From Syngnathus acus (lineage: Eukaryota > Chordata > Actinopteri > Syngnathiformes > Syngnathidae), in assembly GCF_901709675.1 (NCBI RefSeq), contig NC_051100.1:9088786-9152785 (forward strand): DNA of 64,000 nucleotides, given 5' to 3'. Below, piece after piece: positions 22,271 through 37,552 of this stretch. Positions within the stretch are counted from its first letter, which is position 1; each line of letters starts with the position of its first letter. The notes under the pieces were generated by a model that did no database searches, had not been told where the DNA came from, and saw only the letters and a list, made by a program, of their open reading frames with translations. Both the position numbers and the translations under genes were made by a program.

Positions 22271-25200
22271 CGGTTTGTAAAATACAATAAATAGCCTGAT
22301 CGATTTTAATATTAGAATTAAATGTCCTGATTAAACGAGTATCACAAGAAAATCCGGATCACATCATGTGTGGTCAGCCAGCGAGTCAAGTAAATGGGCT
22401 CCTTGTGGAAATGTTACACGAGTCTTTCCCCAATCCAGTATGGACCCATTCTGACCCTTTAGGGAGACATTATTTTTCGCTTGAGTGCAACGTGGAAATG
22501 AGTCAAAACAAGTCAAATTTTGTACAACGTTTGATTGTGGCATTGTGCAGCTGTATGTGCATTCACATACACAAATCATCTAAATGTCAGTCTGAGAAGA
22601 GCAATAAAACAGTTCAAACCGCAGAGCTAACTATAGAGTGTAACTGGGGAGTGGGAAATTAAGTTGTAAAGGCTTATTGCATCTTCAAATTGATAACTGT
22701 TGACCTTTCCAACTTCCACTGCTGCTGTTAATATTTAAATATGTTTTCCATCTTTTGAAACTTTCTTGACCAGGGTGAACATCCTAAATGTATTTATTTT
22801 ATGAGCAAATAATCAACTATGATGATAAACAACATATCTGCTCTAGGATGAGAAAAGAAAGCAATCTAAGATTCACGGAAAACCTGAGTAAATGAAACAA
22901 TGAACTTTGTAACCTAACAATACAACATTCAATCCATCCAATCTTTTATCGGTGATATGAGGTAAGTTTTGAAAAAACAGTTATGTCATTTACAAGCATG
23001 ACAGAATGCCTCCCCACCTCTCTTCTGAATGTATACTGTGCGCAATTCCACACACAGTTTCGTTAACAATGCTAAAAAATAAGTAGGAAATCCTTTTATA
23101 GTGTCACGACAGACTGCCGGGTTCTTCAAGGACAATTAATTGCTATTTTGGTATTGTTGAAATAAAATAACAAAATAATATTGAATACAGTGGATTTTGT
23201 GATACGACCTATCATTCATCTAATTTATTTTTATTTATTTTTTTGCTTTGATTTGCAAGCTAAAGCTTGAGATATGAGCGCTGCCTAGTGGCTGTGAACT
23301 CAATTTAACTCGCGTCAAAAAAAAATCAGCAGTTTGGCAAATAGTGAACAATTCATCAAAAAAGGCAGTTTAATTCCACATCCCAGTTGCAGTTTCCCAT
23401 CAAGCTAAACATAAAATACAAATTATGCAACATTATGCTGACAAAATGTGTGACATTTAAAAAAATAATGAAGATAGCAAGGCTGTAACGAGGACCATGC
23501 AAGACCTCCATTGTCAGTTGATAGAGACGTTAGTGCCAGGGCAGGGCCACCAACATTCTTTAAACTGAGAGACAGGGTGAAATTTCTGCACCTAGGTCGG
23601 AGGAGACTCTCTCACAATTGTAAAACCATTTGTGAATCTATTTGAAAATCTGCAGGTGTTTCAGAAAGACAGCAAGGTTATTTCAAGCTGAACAAAATGT
23701 CATCCAGCCGTCGTATTAGAGACACCTGATTCAGAACTTTGGCAGAAAGAGAGAAGTTCAAACAAGGACACCAGTCAGGCAGATGAGAAAGCACTGCTTG
23801 TATTTTTCTTAATTTTACTAACACAAAATCAAGCCCAGACAACCACAGGAGCTACTTAACAAGATGGCAATATTACACTGCCTTCAATAATAAACAGGAA
23901 TCAGGCAACGAGCAGACAAGATTGTTGATTGCAGCATAGCGAGTAAACCAACTCGCACACAGAATCAGCCAAAAACTATTTGACAGAGTGACAGTGTTAT
24001 TGACTGTTTTCGAGCAAGGGCAAATAGAGGAAAGAGAAACAGAAGGAACCAACAAGAAGCACAATAGCAGGAACCGTTTCATGACAGACATTGTCAGTCA
24101 CTTAGAGTGACAGCTCAATTGTTTTAATAGGTTTGAAACTATAATTACCTGTACAAGCTTTAATTAAAAAGGTTTTCCACATGTATGGTATTTTATATGC
24201 CGGGTTGAAGTTAAAAACAAGAAAAATCTACTCACAGGAATTTCTTTCCAATTGAGAATTTACAACCGTTTATAGTTGCAGTCTTGCAATATTATCACTT
24301 CATGTGTTGATTTTGAATGATAATACAAAGCAACTGATGTTGCAGCCAAGTCTCAAATCTACAGTATGTTTGAAGTCACCTTGAACTGGTCCCACGTACA
24401 GGTTTTTAAGAACCAACAAAAAGTCTACTAATTTTTAACATCTGAATCAATGCTCAAGAAACCATGCATAATATGTTTAACAACCGGTGACCATAACAAA
24501 ACACATATTAGGTTTTTCCACATTTTGGCAGATTTACACAGAAATGTAATAACAGGAAATTATAAAAAGGGAGGGGGAAAGAAAGCTCAGCAAGAGAACT
24601 ACCACTAGTAGTAGCTGTGCGTGGTGCAAAAATTGTTTTAAACTAGAGGTGATGGTTCACATATTACATGAAACAGGAATGACTATCCAATGGGGTCAAA
24701 TCTGTCATGCAAACCTCTAGTCAAATTAGACATTGTAGAATTTCTGTGGAGTTAATTCAGAAAACCAACAGAACAGTGTGTTCTGATGTGAGGATATTTT
24801 AGGAGAATTTCCATTAGTTAAATATCCAATCAGTACCAAATACCCAAATAAACAAAAAAGACACTCGAGATAAAAATAAACACGAGTGATTACAGAGTGT
24901 GCCCAATAAATAACACCAAAGAGTTCTGCAGTCATCTTTCAGATTTTACTTCTCTGGATGGAAAACAGCTGTGTAACAGTAGACTCAAAGGCTGACACAG
25001 TGGTTACACACATCTGACATCTGGTTGCCATTTAAAGTGAATCACAAGTAAAAATGCTGGTCAGAAAGTTTTGTATTACAACAAATGACTAAAGGCACTT
25101 TTTTGCCCTTTGTTTCATTTTGGATTCTTCCCATTATGTTTTGAAGGTCCAGTGGATTCTCTTTGAGTGGTTTGCTCAGAGGGCTTGTTATTTTGCTACA

Positions 25201-26712
25201 ACGTTAAAGACAAAACCAACATTCTATGCAGTTGAACACATATGCTAAATTGTTCACACTCTAACAGTAAAAAAGAAAACCCCACAATGGCTACTGAAAA
25301 GACTTGTTAGTGTAGCCATTGACATAAGCGACTTTTCCAGTACAGGTTATGGAACGGCCTGCCACCACAGCACACTGGCTTTGTTTGACACAGCCTGGCC
25401 CTAGCTTTGTTGCTTTTTCATTACAACAGGCGTCAATCACTTGGGGCGGGATCAAACAAACTGTGCAAGCCTCCAATGTATAGTGCAAACTCACAGTGTA
25501 TGGGGTTCTGTCCAAATATTTTAGGACTGACGAATCTTGGAGACTGCTTTTGCAGTGATTCAAAATATATGAATCACTGTTGCATGATGTAGTGACGTCA
25601 AAAATGATATCCCATCAAATGCATAGAAGCTTTCAGACAGATAAAAAATACATTTCTGGGATTAAGCGAGAGACACAGTCGCCTGACTCCAAGACAAAAA
25701 TACAGTATATACATTTACACACATACATTGTGCGTAAACAACAATACATAACCTATTTACAATCTCATGGGAATATGGTTTAGTATCATAGTAAAACACA
25801 GGTATGTCCTATACTGTGTTTTTATGACTTGGCGGTGGCTCTGTCTCACTGGCTATAAAAAAATGAAATGGGCGTGTGCAGTGGAGTTCCTTATTGCATC
25901 GCTTAAGAAATGCCTACATCAGTCAGTCAATTAGACTTTTATCGTCGATCATACAACTTTTTATACTTTGCTCTATATTGGAGCCTCTTATTTTTGTTCC
26001 ATACAGAAGCTTCATGTTTGGTTTTACTTTTGCTCTAGCTCTTACAGTGTGTGCTAAAACCAAGAAATTAAGGCCATCAGTTAAATAAACTCACCATCAT
26101 TCAGTCGGGGACGCGAGAGGTACCAACCAACAATTTAGCCTATGTGGGTACTTGTGTTCATTGGTACAATAAAAGAGTCCATTTTGACTTGAAGTCTTTC
26201 CTCCAATGTACGCAAGTGTGTCATAAGTGACTGGGCGGTAGCAGGATGGAGATCTATAATTAGTTTCTAATTCCCATTTTATTAGATACGGAGTGAGCTA
26301 GAGTCCTGCCAAGATGAATTTGTCACAGCTTATGGAAGAGGAATTACAAAGCTATTGATTTATTTGAGGAAGGGAACAAGCACAGCTCATTGAACGACAT
26401 GACCTTAGTTCAGTGTCCTCTTGTCAAGGAGATATAATTTAATATGCGTGGAAAACAAATGAGGGGAAGATGTTGGCATCATAATGTCCGCATTAAAGCA
26501 GGAACATTTACAAAAAAAAGTGGTTTGGAAGATGAATGATTGAACGAAATCAATAAAAATAAATCAAACAAATCCAACGTATTCCTCCTTGACCCATGGA
26601 GCAAGCCTCCATCAAGGAAAAAGCTGTTCATTAACCTAGAAAAAAAAAAAAATCAATAAAACTGTAGCATCCTTTATGGAGGTCATTAATACCTTCCTGA
26701 CAATGTCATCAA
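22271..26712. other. Intron interior: no gene
   Basis: Long AT-rich stretch. No coding potential, clear mobile element or RNA gene recognised. Confidence 0.55.
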
Positions 26713-26827
26713 AACTGACCATTTTGTGCTTTAGATATTGAGTTTTATTAATCTAACAATTTTTAGATAAAAAAAAAAAAAAACTGACCATTTTTTCTTT
26801 AGAGTTTTATTAATCTAACAATTTTTA
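26713..26827. repeat. 70-bp tandem duplication with internal A-run
   Basis: ACTGACCATTTT..CTTTAGA..GTTTTATTAATCTAACAATT starts at 26713 and again at 26783. A run of A separates the copies, and the second copy has a short deletion. Confidence 0.8.
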
Positions 26828-29800
26828 CATCATATTTTTGTATACCTGTTTTAGAGTATGCATCTTTTTAGCATACGTTTGTTTCTGCGCCTTTATGGAA
26901 TTCAATGTGGTGCACCTCAGGGTTAGTACAGCTCTAGCCACTTAAAACAAGACACGATCCCTGTAAGGACAATTGCATGAGACTCTCCATCGAGTCGGTC
27001 TGATGTGCGCGTGTGTGGACTGCTAAAGTAGAACAGCACTGTGCTTTTCAGAAACCAACCCATAACCAAAAGCGCATCCAAAAGAGTCCCTAGAGTAAGT
27101 ATAAAATATCTTAACTGTGTCTAATTAGCATGGGGAGTAGATGAAAGACAGAACTGCTTCACTTGTTGGAAGATCAAATATAAACATGGAAAACTAAAAT
27201 AAAATGACTTGCTGCCTTTAATGGGATATGTGTGGGAGAATGAGAGATTAATGCAATCAGAGATGTGAACTTGAAAGAAAGTAAGGAATATATTGACAAC
27301 ATCTGAAAGTTGCACTTGATGAAATTACAGTAATTTCCGTCCGACAAAATGAACCTTATTAAAGGCCGTAACAGCCAAATTTAGCCATAACAACAAATCT
27401 GACCACAGTATATTGGCTGCTTTGCTTTTGCTTTTATTAGCCACTTTATAAGATGGGATATTTGCAAAGAATGAGGTGCCACAGATGGATATTTTAAAAT
27501 GTTTAACTACCTTAGGCACCACTAAAACCCTTTTCCCCACACAATGGCAAAAACGGAAAAGTCATCAGCCTTTGTTGTAAATTTTCTCAGTCTCTCATGC
27601 TAGTGCACAAGGCAAATTCACCAACAAACGTGTAGTCCTCCTTATCAAGCGGCAGTCCAACATTAAAAGAATGTCATTCAAGCCTCTCTATCAACTATAC
27701 ACGCGAATGACTGATAAATATTCAGTATGAGGGCAGACGGTTTCATTGGTGCACTGTGACGGTAATTTCATTGGGAGGATGGGATGAGCTCATTGGTAAA
27801 TCTATCGGCGGCATGAAGCTCGTCGGTAAAAATGAATAAATAAACCGTGTCACATTTAAAGCCGCAGGGTTCAAAGCATGGGGGAAAAATTAGCAGCTTA
27901 TAGTTTGGAAAGTAAGGTAGAACCAACCCATTCTAGAGGTTCTGATAAAACAAAAACAAGAGATGTGGTCATCAGATATCTCCTATGGTTAAATGCTTCT
28001 GAAGCCATACTGTTCAAAATTCAGCCATATACGTTTTATTTGAATTGCATCTACATTATAGCATTTTTTTTTTTTTTTACATTGACGTGACAAGTGAGAT
28101 GGACAAAGCAGCGTGTGAAAATAAAAAGTTGCATAAAGGATGAAATAAAGCAAGTCTGACGCTCATCTTAATTCAATTGCAGTTATTTCCTCTGGGAAAA
28201 ATGTTTTGAAATCTAAACAAATTAGAGGTCCCAGTGTCCCAGAAAAGTGAGTTCAACAAAACCAAGCATTGTGAACCATTTGTACCTTAGAGGTGACTCA
28301 AGAGATAGATGGTACTTAATTAACCTGACAAGCACGACTGTAATTAATAATGTTAATACAACATCACCTTATATGTGAACTTATAAAAAGACAAACAAGG
28401 ATAAGTAGAAGAAAACACACAGCAGAACGGCTATGATAAATGAGCAGGCTCACCAAGTGACTAATACCAAGAGATTAGCATAGCATTTCCCGCTTGTTGT
28501 TAATACTTTAAACAAGAACACAAACTATTTTCAAAGGAATGTACCCGTTATAGGATCTAATTAATGTCCCCAATAAATACATGCCATTAAAGGTGTGTCA
28601 AGGGATTATATTACTGGAAGAGAAGTCACAAAGCATGCTGTATTGGAAGTTGGAGGCTTAGGGGTTGAGAAGCACCAATCTATCAAGACGTCACGGACCT
28701 AATAAGCTCATTGTTAAAGAATTCCTCCCGATTCCATCAAGACCTGACATAACAATGCACCTCAACGTCCAAACATAGCAAATGTGATTCAGTTCGACAT
28801 TGCAAATGGCCCCTTGAACATGCTGTGAGGTGTCGGGAGAAGCATGAAGGAGGTCATGGAGGGGGAACATTACAAGGGTGCACGGGGACACACCAGTTTC
28901 CAGTAAGGCTGTCTTAAGCACACTCCTAACCAGGTCCAGGTGGACGCACTATCACTGAGAGGTACACCAAAGTGGGTCAACTCAGCCACGATGAGGGAAA
29001 ACGTTGGAGGAGTTCCACGCATATCGATGAAAATCCTGTTTTTGACTCTATATCATTACATGGAGGAGTAAAGCCCACGTCGACCTCGTGACCTCCATTA
29101 ACACAATCCCATATCACTATTCTACATGCCTGTATTTTGACCTTTTCAAATCTTGCTTTAAAGGTTGCTTGTTGATGTGTCTGTGGGCTGCACAGGCTGT
29201 GGCTCCAGTGAGTGCAACTCTCCTTGTGACCTACAAAGCTATTGTTTGAAAGGAAGTGTATTCATCACAGCTCTCTACATTGCTCGGTACAAGCTACCAT
29301 GTGAGGAAAAGCACCCTTCCTCAAACTCAAGTGCTGCTCAACTCTGCACTTTGAAAAGCTTTTTAGGCAGAATTGGTTCAGGGAATCTCTGAAAAGGAAG
29401 CCCTGCTCTCGGCTGCTTTGAGAGGTGAAAATGGTGCTCAGGAGCTATTGAAAGTTTAATCAGTCTGCGATACGTCTGTGCGGGGCTGAAACACAGGCTG
29501 AGCTACTGACTGGCTGCTGAACTCCACTTGGCACTGATTACACTATGTCTAGGTTTTGTACAGTGTCGGTTGGCAAAAGATTTGGTTTTACTTCAATTTA
29601 TCTTTTTTTTTTTATTTTTAAACAATGACCTGAAATCAGATTTATTTTGATCCTTTTCAGATTCAACATGTTTGTAACAGTGCTTGACATCTCAAAGGAG
29701 GTGAAGTGTGGTTTGTAGATTGTATCATTGATTGAAATGCAGTTTGATTAGATGTATAAAATGAAAGTAGGTGAAGTTTTAAGATAGACGTTAAATATAT

Positions 29801-32800
29801 GTATGCAGATCATTGAGATACTCAAACCAGAGAAGGTTGATGTGAATAAAACTTTCCCAAAAATTTAAGTATGAAGCTCTGAGAGGTTTGTAGACCAACA
29901 GTCACTTCAGGAAAGACTGTAAGAAAATTGGTAACAATGGCTTGTTATCTATAAAGAGGTTATCTCTTGTTCCCCGTGCACTCTTTCCAAGTGTCAGACT
30001 TCGATTCAATTTCCTGGTGCAGCTTTGAACAAACATGGTCAAGTGCCTATAAAGTATCTTAGCCCCACTTACTATTATCCATGACTCCTATATCGTACTT
30101 TAGTACTAAATGAAGTGCCAACAAGAACCAAGATTATTTGTTTTCTACACCACTTTCCCACTAGAGGTGCAAAGTAAAATTTATCCAATTTATTTTTAAC
30201 CAGTGTAACAAAACAGAGAAACAGTAGTAAATGGTGTGACAAGACGAGGGTTGCAACAACATCCCCTTCAGTTTGAGATTGTTTCTTTTTTTTGCCTTCC
30301 CTCAGTCATGTTATGTCTTGGCTGTGGTTCATATACAGTATCTTGAATGAGTAGAAGGAAATGTTGACCGCATCCACACAGGACACACAATCTTAATTCA
30401 TGAGCTGTCTGCACACGACTGGCCTTGCTTGGGTTACTTTTTTTTTTTTAGTACAGAGTTAAATTTGAGTCCAAATGCCAGGAATTTTAATGGTAGGGGT
30501 TCACTTCCTGCCTGACGTAAAATAATGTCAGCAGGGTCAATAGACAGTTCTGCAGTCCAGGAAGAGAGAAGGTCACTCTTTCATCAGTAAGACGTAGGAA
30601 GCCAACAGATGATCACAGAAGCACAGGGCTATGCAGACCTGAAAGTTATATCTTCTGCTTTTCCTGATAAGAAGCTAAGCTTGACAGCCTTTTCATTTCT
30701 GCTTCTGTACTTATTTCATTTCATTGAACTTTAATAAGTTTTGGTGGATAACAACATAGCCCTTTTCACTTTATTTTTGTAATTAAGATTCTCGATGGCA
30801 CACACAACCAGCAGGGCAGACAGCCATCAGATATTACTGATCTTGCAGCGTTTTACTTCTACCTTAGGGCAAAACTGAAGAAAAAAAAAAGTTTATTTGG
30901 TATTACATTAAAATGGGAATGAAGGTTCAGAAACACTAAAAGATGACAATGTAGTCTTAGGTGTTCAAAGACCATGTGAGGGGTTGGTTGTGCAATCTCA
31001 GGAGTAAACCTTGCTGTCATTCACTTAAAATGCAGTCATATTAAAAATAGCCAACATCTAGGAAGCTGTTTTACTTTTCAAAAATATTCTTTTCCTGACT
31101 GTTTTGTTATAATTGGCCCGGTGCACCAACTGTGGTTACAGAGAGAAAATGAATACTGTACATATCCTGCATTTCAAATCAGGCATATGCCAATTAAAAT
31201 TGACATATTACCTAAGAGTGCTAAGTTGTGCACATTTATGAATATGTATTCTTTTCGCATGTCAATTAAGCATTGGCTAAATGTCTATGATATGTTTTTT
31301 CCCCCTCTATCTTAAGAGTAGTCAGGCTATGTCCAATTAGCTGCTTTATACGAGACGTTCAGATTAAGTGTAAAGCTGTCCCATAGCCACAAGGCGAGAC
31401 CATATGTGAGTGAGAGTGTTTTGTAGGAATAATAAATGTTCTCATATGTGTTACACTTAAGAGGCATTCAACCTTCATGAACTGCGTGCCAACATTCACA
31501 GGGGAAAAAAGGAAACACACGCACACATCTGTAATATATTTCCCAAGATGACAATGTAGATTGGAAGCTTTGATTTAAGTGTCCCAAGTTGCAGACAGCA
31601 GAAATTCTCTACTGGCCAGGTGACAAGAGACACACTGAACTTTCAGAGGTTCTGTGAGGGAAAAGAGGATTCAAAAGTTTGTGAGCAAGGACAAGAAAGT
31701 CTATGCAAAAACCTCGCCAAAAATTACAGCATGAACTAATCCAGAAGGAGGATTATGGTTTAAGTGCCATCTGTGTGATGGACAGACAAGTACTTAGTCG
31801 ACAATTGCAATAGAACACGGTTTTGGACACTCATTTACACAACAACAATTTTGGAGGGTAAAAAAACGATCTCTTTCATATATGGCAAAAGAAAAAAAAA
31901 GACCGCATAACCATTCATGCTTAAAAAGATGGCATATTTCATATTTAAGTGTTGCATTTATTCATAAATGTCAGAACATTTATTCCACATGTATCACTCA
32001 AGATAAAATATGTAGTTACTTCAACCCTTCAAATTTGCCATACAAATATGGAAAATACACATTTGGATTGAGTAAGGATGTTGTAGTGTTTTTTGCTACA
32101 AAGATTATAATGGATCATTTAAATTGTCTAAAAAGGTTGTGCAATAAGGATTTTGACCAAAAAAAGTAGTTTCCATCTTTGGATCTGTGTTTTGCTTATT
32201 CTTTGGATTTATCTGAGACTTCAAGAGAAGGTCCAACTTCAACAAGGAGTTTTAAGAAAAGGATGTAAGAAAAGAGGATAACGCCACAAGTTCTATGAAT
32301 TTAGCACCCTTTCATTCAAAGCAATGAAACTCTCAAGGGAAAGGGACACTGACAACTCGCGTTAGCTGCTTGAGTTAACAGCAGGTTTTACTGCCAAGCT
32401 ACTGTGTCCTTCACATATTATGGCAGTGCGCTGCATACAACAATGATACACACACACACACGTTTTACAATTGTCTGCAAGGTAATAGAAAATGTCATAT
32501 GTGCACCCTCTTCATTCTTCATTAAAGTTAAGCGATTGTTTTACTGTATATGTAGGGGTTGTTGTTTTTACGTTTCAATCTTAATAAAGGCTTTAGGATA
32601 ATAGGCAATGGGATGATTCTGGAATACCTCTGAAAAATGAAAAAAATTAATAAATGGTGTTTAATATGGCAGTTTCCCTGTATTATTTTTTTCTGGATAT
32701 AGAACATGTCTGAGAAATGTCTATTGAAATGGTTTTGCAGTAGCTTTCTGAGAAAAATAAAAAAAAAGGAATATGCACTTAACCTGACCATCCTTCATCC

Positions 32801-35800
32801 ATTTAGATTTTGTTGCCTACTCGTATAATCCTTGACTCAAATTCAGCAAGAGCTATAAGGGGAGATTTGCTGATTTAAAATGAAACGTTTGGCATGTTTT
32901 CAGTCAGTTGATGGTCATCAGTACATGCAGATACATAACATCATGATGCAACTGTAACTTGGCATGGAACTCTCTTTATTTCCACTCTCACACCTGATAA
33001 GAACACATACGCTCCTACTAGCAGTGGATGGTAGATTGTTTCCATGTGACCATTAGGCATGAAGAATCAGTACAAAGAGTCTGTCATACGTGATGATAAA
33101 ATGAGTGACATGAAATAGATCTGCTGTATCCCATTTGTTACATTTGGACATAAAACGGAGACACCGCACATTAAAGGGTGAATCCAGCCCTGTCTGTGCA
33201 TCTGATATGTTTTAGTTAGTCGTTTTATAGGTCATGAATCAAAGAGTAATTTTTTGAAACATGGAAGGTATGATCTCAGAGGAGGGACAATAAGTGAATG
33301 TGTGTAACTGACAGCTGGTGAAGTTTGATTCATTCTTGTCAGATGAGAGTCATGGGAGGTACACCATGTGTTTCTGTGTAAATATCATTGCACTTTACTT
33401 TTAACATGAATTAACCAAACTTTCCAGATAAACTCTGGGAAAGGTCAAAATTGGGGGTTAAAATAAGTTAACATAAGATACACCAAGGTAACATACCTTT
33501 TATTGTTCCTTGAGGGAAAATTACTTCGTGCTACAGCAATAAAAAGAAAATACAATGAAATATTTTTCTCTTCAAAAACATAAAACCAGCCATATGCTTT
33601 ACATAAGGATTTGAATAAAATAATTGCAATGTAATACAAAATAATCCCACATATTTTGGCAGAGCAAAGAAGTGTATCAGCATGGAAAAATAAGTAGAAA
33701 GTCTGGAACAGGAAACTGTTAGACTATTAAACATGCCTATATGTTTTACTTGAGTTCACCTCATAAATGCTTGGTGATGCATGCATTTAAAAAAAAAAAG
33801 CATATATATCTCCAATTACTGTTGTTTCACTGACTATAGAGACCGTGACTTCCATTTGATTTGAGGCCGTGATAGTTCGTGTTGAGATTAACTTTAATGG
33901 GTGAAGCACATTTAAAGCCCTTCAATTCCTTCCAGTGAATGCTTTGAAATTACATTAACCTTTTTCAACACAATTTTCTGATGATTTCGAAAGAAGCCAA
34001 GTATCATATCACTAATTGACTCCTAAGGACAGGAAATGTGGTGGAAAACGAGAATGTAATGACGTGCCAGAAAGACGGCATGCTGATAACACCCTTAAAA
34101 AAGCCAAAATAATCACTCTGCACCGGAAAGCCTCCCGCGCAAGCTCAGCTGTCAAATGATCTTGTACACTCAGACAAGGTTAAAGTCATATATGCTCTAA
34201 CAAAACCACATGACGCTTGTCACATTTTGCATGACATTATGAAGAGAATTAAAAAGATCGCCACAGGCTGCTTATGTTGCCCAATGTGTAAACATATTAA
34301 ATTCAATAAAAGCTTGATACATAAAAAAGAAAAAGTCAGTAAATTGACTTTGTTTTTTCTTGCCGAGCCCCACATATCACATTTCTCAATTTCAGGCTTT
34401 TTATAATATCGCCCCTTTGCCTGCAGGAAGGCTCACATGTTTCAGTTTGTTGGATAGATTTAGTGCGTTAACGCTAACCACGTGTTCTTCACTGAGGCCA
34501 TATTGCAATGAAGCTTATCTCTAAATTCAAAGTTTCCCCAATTATTTCTGAATAAAAGATCAAGAAAAAATTGCACGGAACACTCACGACTTGAATTATC
34601 GAAATCAATTATAATGACGCATTGATATAAAAATTAAATGAGGTTACTGATTTTAGACCGCATAAAAAAATACTGTAGCAAAGGATGGTCATATGAATTT
34701 CCCTCTCAAGACAGGAAGGAGAGGATGCTCATGCATTTTAAATCCTTTGTGGAGATTCTTTTCTTTGACCAATGTCACGTGGCTGTACTAGGGTGCCACG
34801 CATTCATTTAATGTCATGTACGTATGTCATTCAGTCATGCATGACGGTAGTAATCACGATTAGCCGTCGCCGGATACAATGTACTCGCAACAGTGCAACC
34901 TCTAAATCTCTTAAATTTACCGCTGTTAGATCCTCTATTTTAAAGTGTAAAAAAAAAAAGCCCTTTTTTGGAGGGAAATAATTATGATGCAAAATAGGTA
35001 TGCCACTGAGTCCATCCTTCAATTGTGATCGTGTAACTTTCAGGCTAATTCAGTGAGTGAAATCAGATTATTGTTTGAATTACTGTACTTTAAGTAAATG
35101 GATTACATTGAAAAAAATTAACAACCTGCCATATATTCTAATGGTAGTGGAGCTTTAAAGCACTGTCCAACCGAATTCTCTTTGAATATTTTCATGCGCA
35201 ACCTGGGTATAATCATAATAATGTTTTTTTTATTTAATTCAATTTAGCATTTCCTACTATTGATGCCACTGCAGTCACCCAAACGTACGCAGTTACATGA
35301 CACAGAACAAGTGTGCCTACAAGTCCTTGCTGCTCAACTCACCTCATTGTTTGACATGGCACGCTGCACAAAATCACAGGGCCAGCACTCATTACACAGT
35401 ACAAACATCGCTGCCAGTGAAAAATGTCTCAGGCATAAAAAAAATGCACTAATTCTGAAATGGGGCATGAAATACACAGGGCTGCAGATTATTGCTGTTA
35501 CGGAGTGCTAATAAGCTCACCAAATGAATGATGAGGAGAGCCGAGAAGAAGCCTCTATCGGTTTCCATTACCCGGCGACACGCTGAGAGGCTACCTGGCG
35601 TGAACACACAGAATTCATGCGTGTGCAGTGGGCGTCGGAGCCCGCTGGGCATCCTGCGTGCATCAGATAATTGGAAGAACACCGCCATGTGAAGCGGTGT
35701 GCAGAGAGGACAGCACATAGCGAACAAACACACAACTTCAGCAGATGGTTTATATGATGAATTAACAGCATGGAGACATAAAAGGAGAAGAGGAAGGAAT

Positions 35801-36539
35801 TCGGCACGTCTCAGGCAGCGGAGATGAAGTGCAAAGTGATGCTTCGCAAGTGAAAACACGGCAAAAGCGGAAAGATCAAATGCTGAATGGCAGCGGAGTC
35901 ATTCATTATCAAACAACTTTGGATTCTTTCCGCGTTCTCTAACAATCTTAGGTGTCAGAAAATCAAAAGGCAGGCGAGCATCCACACAAGAAAACAAATG
36001 TCACAGTTCTAAGAAAACATCACATCTTGGGCAATTGACAATGCAACAAACGAACCCGCTGAGAAACGGAATGAGGAAACTGAAAACAAACAAGAGAAAA
36101 AACATAATTATGGCCCTTTGATGGCTTCATTGCACAGTTCGGGTCAGGCAAAAAACAAGCCAACAGGGCAGAATCAACGTGACAAGGTTAATGACTGTTT
36201 CTCTCGTCTAAACTCGAGCCGTGAAGCAGCTGGGCCTGAGGGACCCCAGGTGACAGTTAGACTTCTCGTCATAGCCGCCCAGTCACACTCCATTTCTTTA
36301 CCTCACTTCAGCACCATGAAGCCACGGCGCCCTGTCCCTCCGCACCCGCACTCAACTATGACACCGCAGCTCCTAATTCGAAGGTCATTACGATGGTGAA
36401 ACCAAAACAATGTCTAACCCTTTCATCATCCTATTACAAATAGATTAATAGTTTTGAATCAGAAGTCGAAGTAGTAGTAATCAATGTTTGAGTTACTGTA
36501 AAAAGAGTGATAGACATTTTGTAATGTATTTTAGCAAGG
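26828..36539. other. Intron interior: no gene
   Basis: About 9.7 kb with no supported gene. One short repeat fragment lies at 33497. The stretches 28680-29000 and 29390-29540 are less AT-rich but carry no frame or motif that I recognise. 35520-36400 is more GC-rich than its surroundings. Confidence 0.5.
33497..33545. repeat. Fragment of teleost retroposon 3' region
   Basis: It reads CTTTTATTGTTCCTTGAGGG, then AAAATTACTTCGTGCTACAG. This resembles the fish motif TTTATTGTCCC.GAGGGGAAATT..T. Short and degenerate. Confidence 0.45.
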
Positions 36540-36544
36540 ATGCA

Positions 36545-36815
36545 CATGATTTGCTTTTCTGGGCCACATTGTGGGGCCCCTGAGCCGATACTTAGATACC
36601 TGTGTTGTAGACTCTAATGTAATGAAAGTAAAAGTGGATTCATTGTTGAAAAAAGCAAATTGATAAATGTTTTTTTTTGGCACAGAGTTTTTTTTGCTAA
36701 AAGGAATGGAACAAAACCATTTAGCAAGGATCTCGTGTGGGCACCATAAAACGATATAGCATGCAGGATCCGGTTCCCAGGCCTTGAGTTTGACTCCTGT
36801 GCTATAAAGGTAGCG
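36545..36815. repeat. Probable decayed DNA transposon (hAT-like)
   Basis: It starts near TTTTCTGGGCCACATTGTGG and ends with CCAGGCCTTGAGTTTGACTCCTG. The closing phrase is typical of teleost hAT-type repeats (..GGGCCTTGAGTTTGACAC.TGTG). Borders uncertain. Confidence 0.45.
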
Positions 36816-37303
36816 TTATGTAAATGAGTTAGTGTGAATCACTTCTATGTGTTAATGGAAAAGTAGACCACACTGGAAAAATGCTGAGTAAGTGCAAAAG
36901 TCCATCTGCACATTTTCCCACTGACCTTCATGGGAATATGAATGCATACCTTCTAATAAGTTCCATTTGAACTCTGCTTGCTCTTTATCTTCAACACTTG
37001 CTATACTGTGAATACCCAGAGCGAGCACTTTGAGTCGAAGTCCAACAGAGTTAATACTAAGAAAGACAAATACCAGAATAACACCAGAAAGATTGACTAC
37101 ACGGCCTTATCAATCACACAGATGTTAAAAGTCTCACCTGTCCAAAATGATTTTGGTCATATACTGCCTTCGTAAACATCCATATCTGCCTATCTTCTCA
37201 GCTAGTCAAGCAATTCTAAACACAGTACAAAACTCCCATCTGAGAAGACTTATGAGTTTTGCTCACCTTTAACAAAGTTAAAACTCTTTCCTGTGTCTCC
37301 CAT

Positions 37304-37552
37304 CATTAAAGATTAAAGATTAAAGTCCCAATGATCGTCACACACACACCTGGGTGTGGTGAAATTTGTCCTCTGCATTTAACCCATCCCCGTGTGATTT
37401 TAATCCATCCCCTGGGGGAGAGGGGAGCAGTGAGCAGCAGCGGTGCCGCGCTCGGGAATCAGTTGGTGATCTAACCCCCCAATTCCAACCCTTAATGCTG
37501 AGTGCCAAGCAGGGAGGCAATGGGTCCCATTTTTATAGTCTTTGTGATTGAA
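37304..37552 (-). mobile_element. 3' fragment of a common teleost non-LTR repeat
   Basis: ATTAAAGATTAAAGATTAAAG is followed by TGATCGTCACACACACACC, GTGAAATTTGTCCTCTGCAT, GAGCAGTGAGCAGCAGCGGT and CAAGCAGGGAGGCAATGGGT. I recognise this series from many percomorph genomes. The short repeat at the low-coordinate end is the tail, so the element points to the minus strand, and its 5' portion is missing. Confidence 0.8.
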
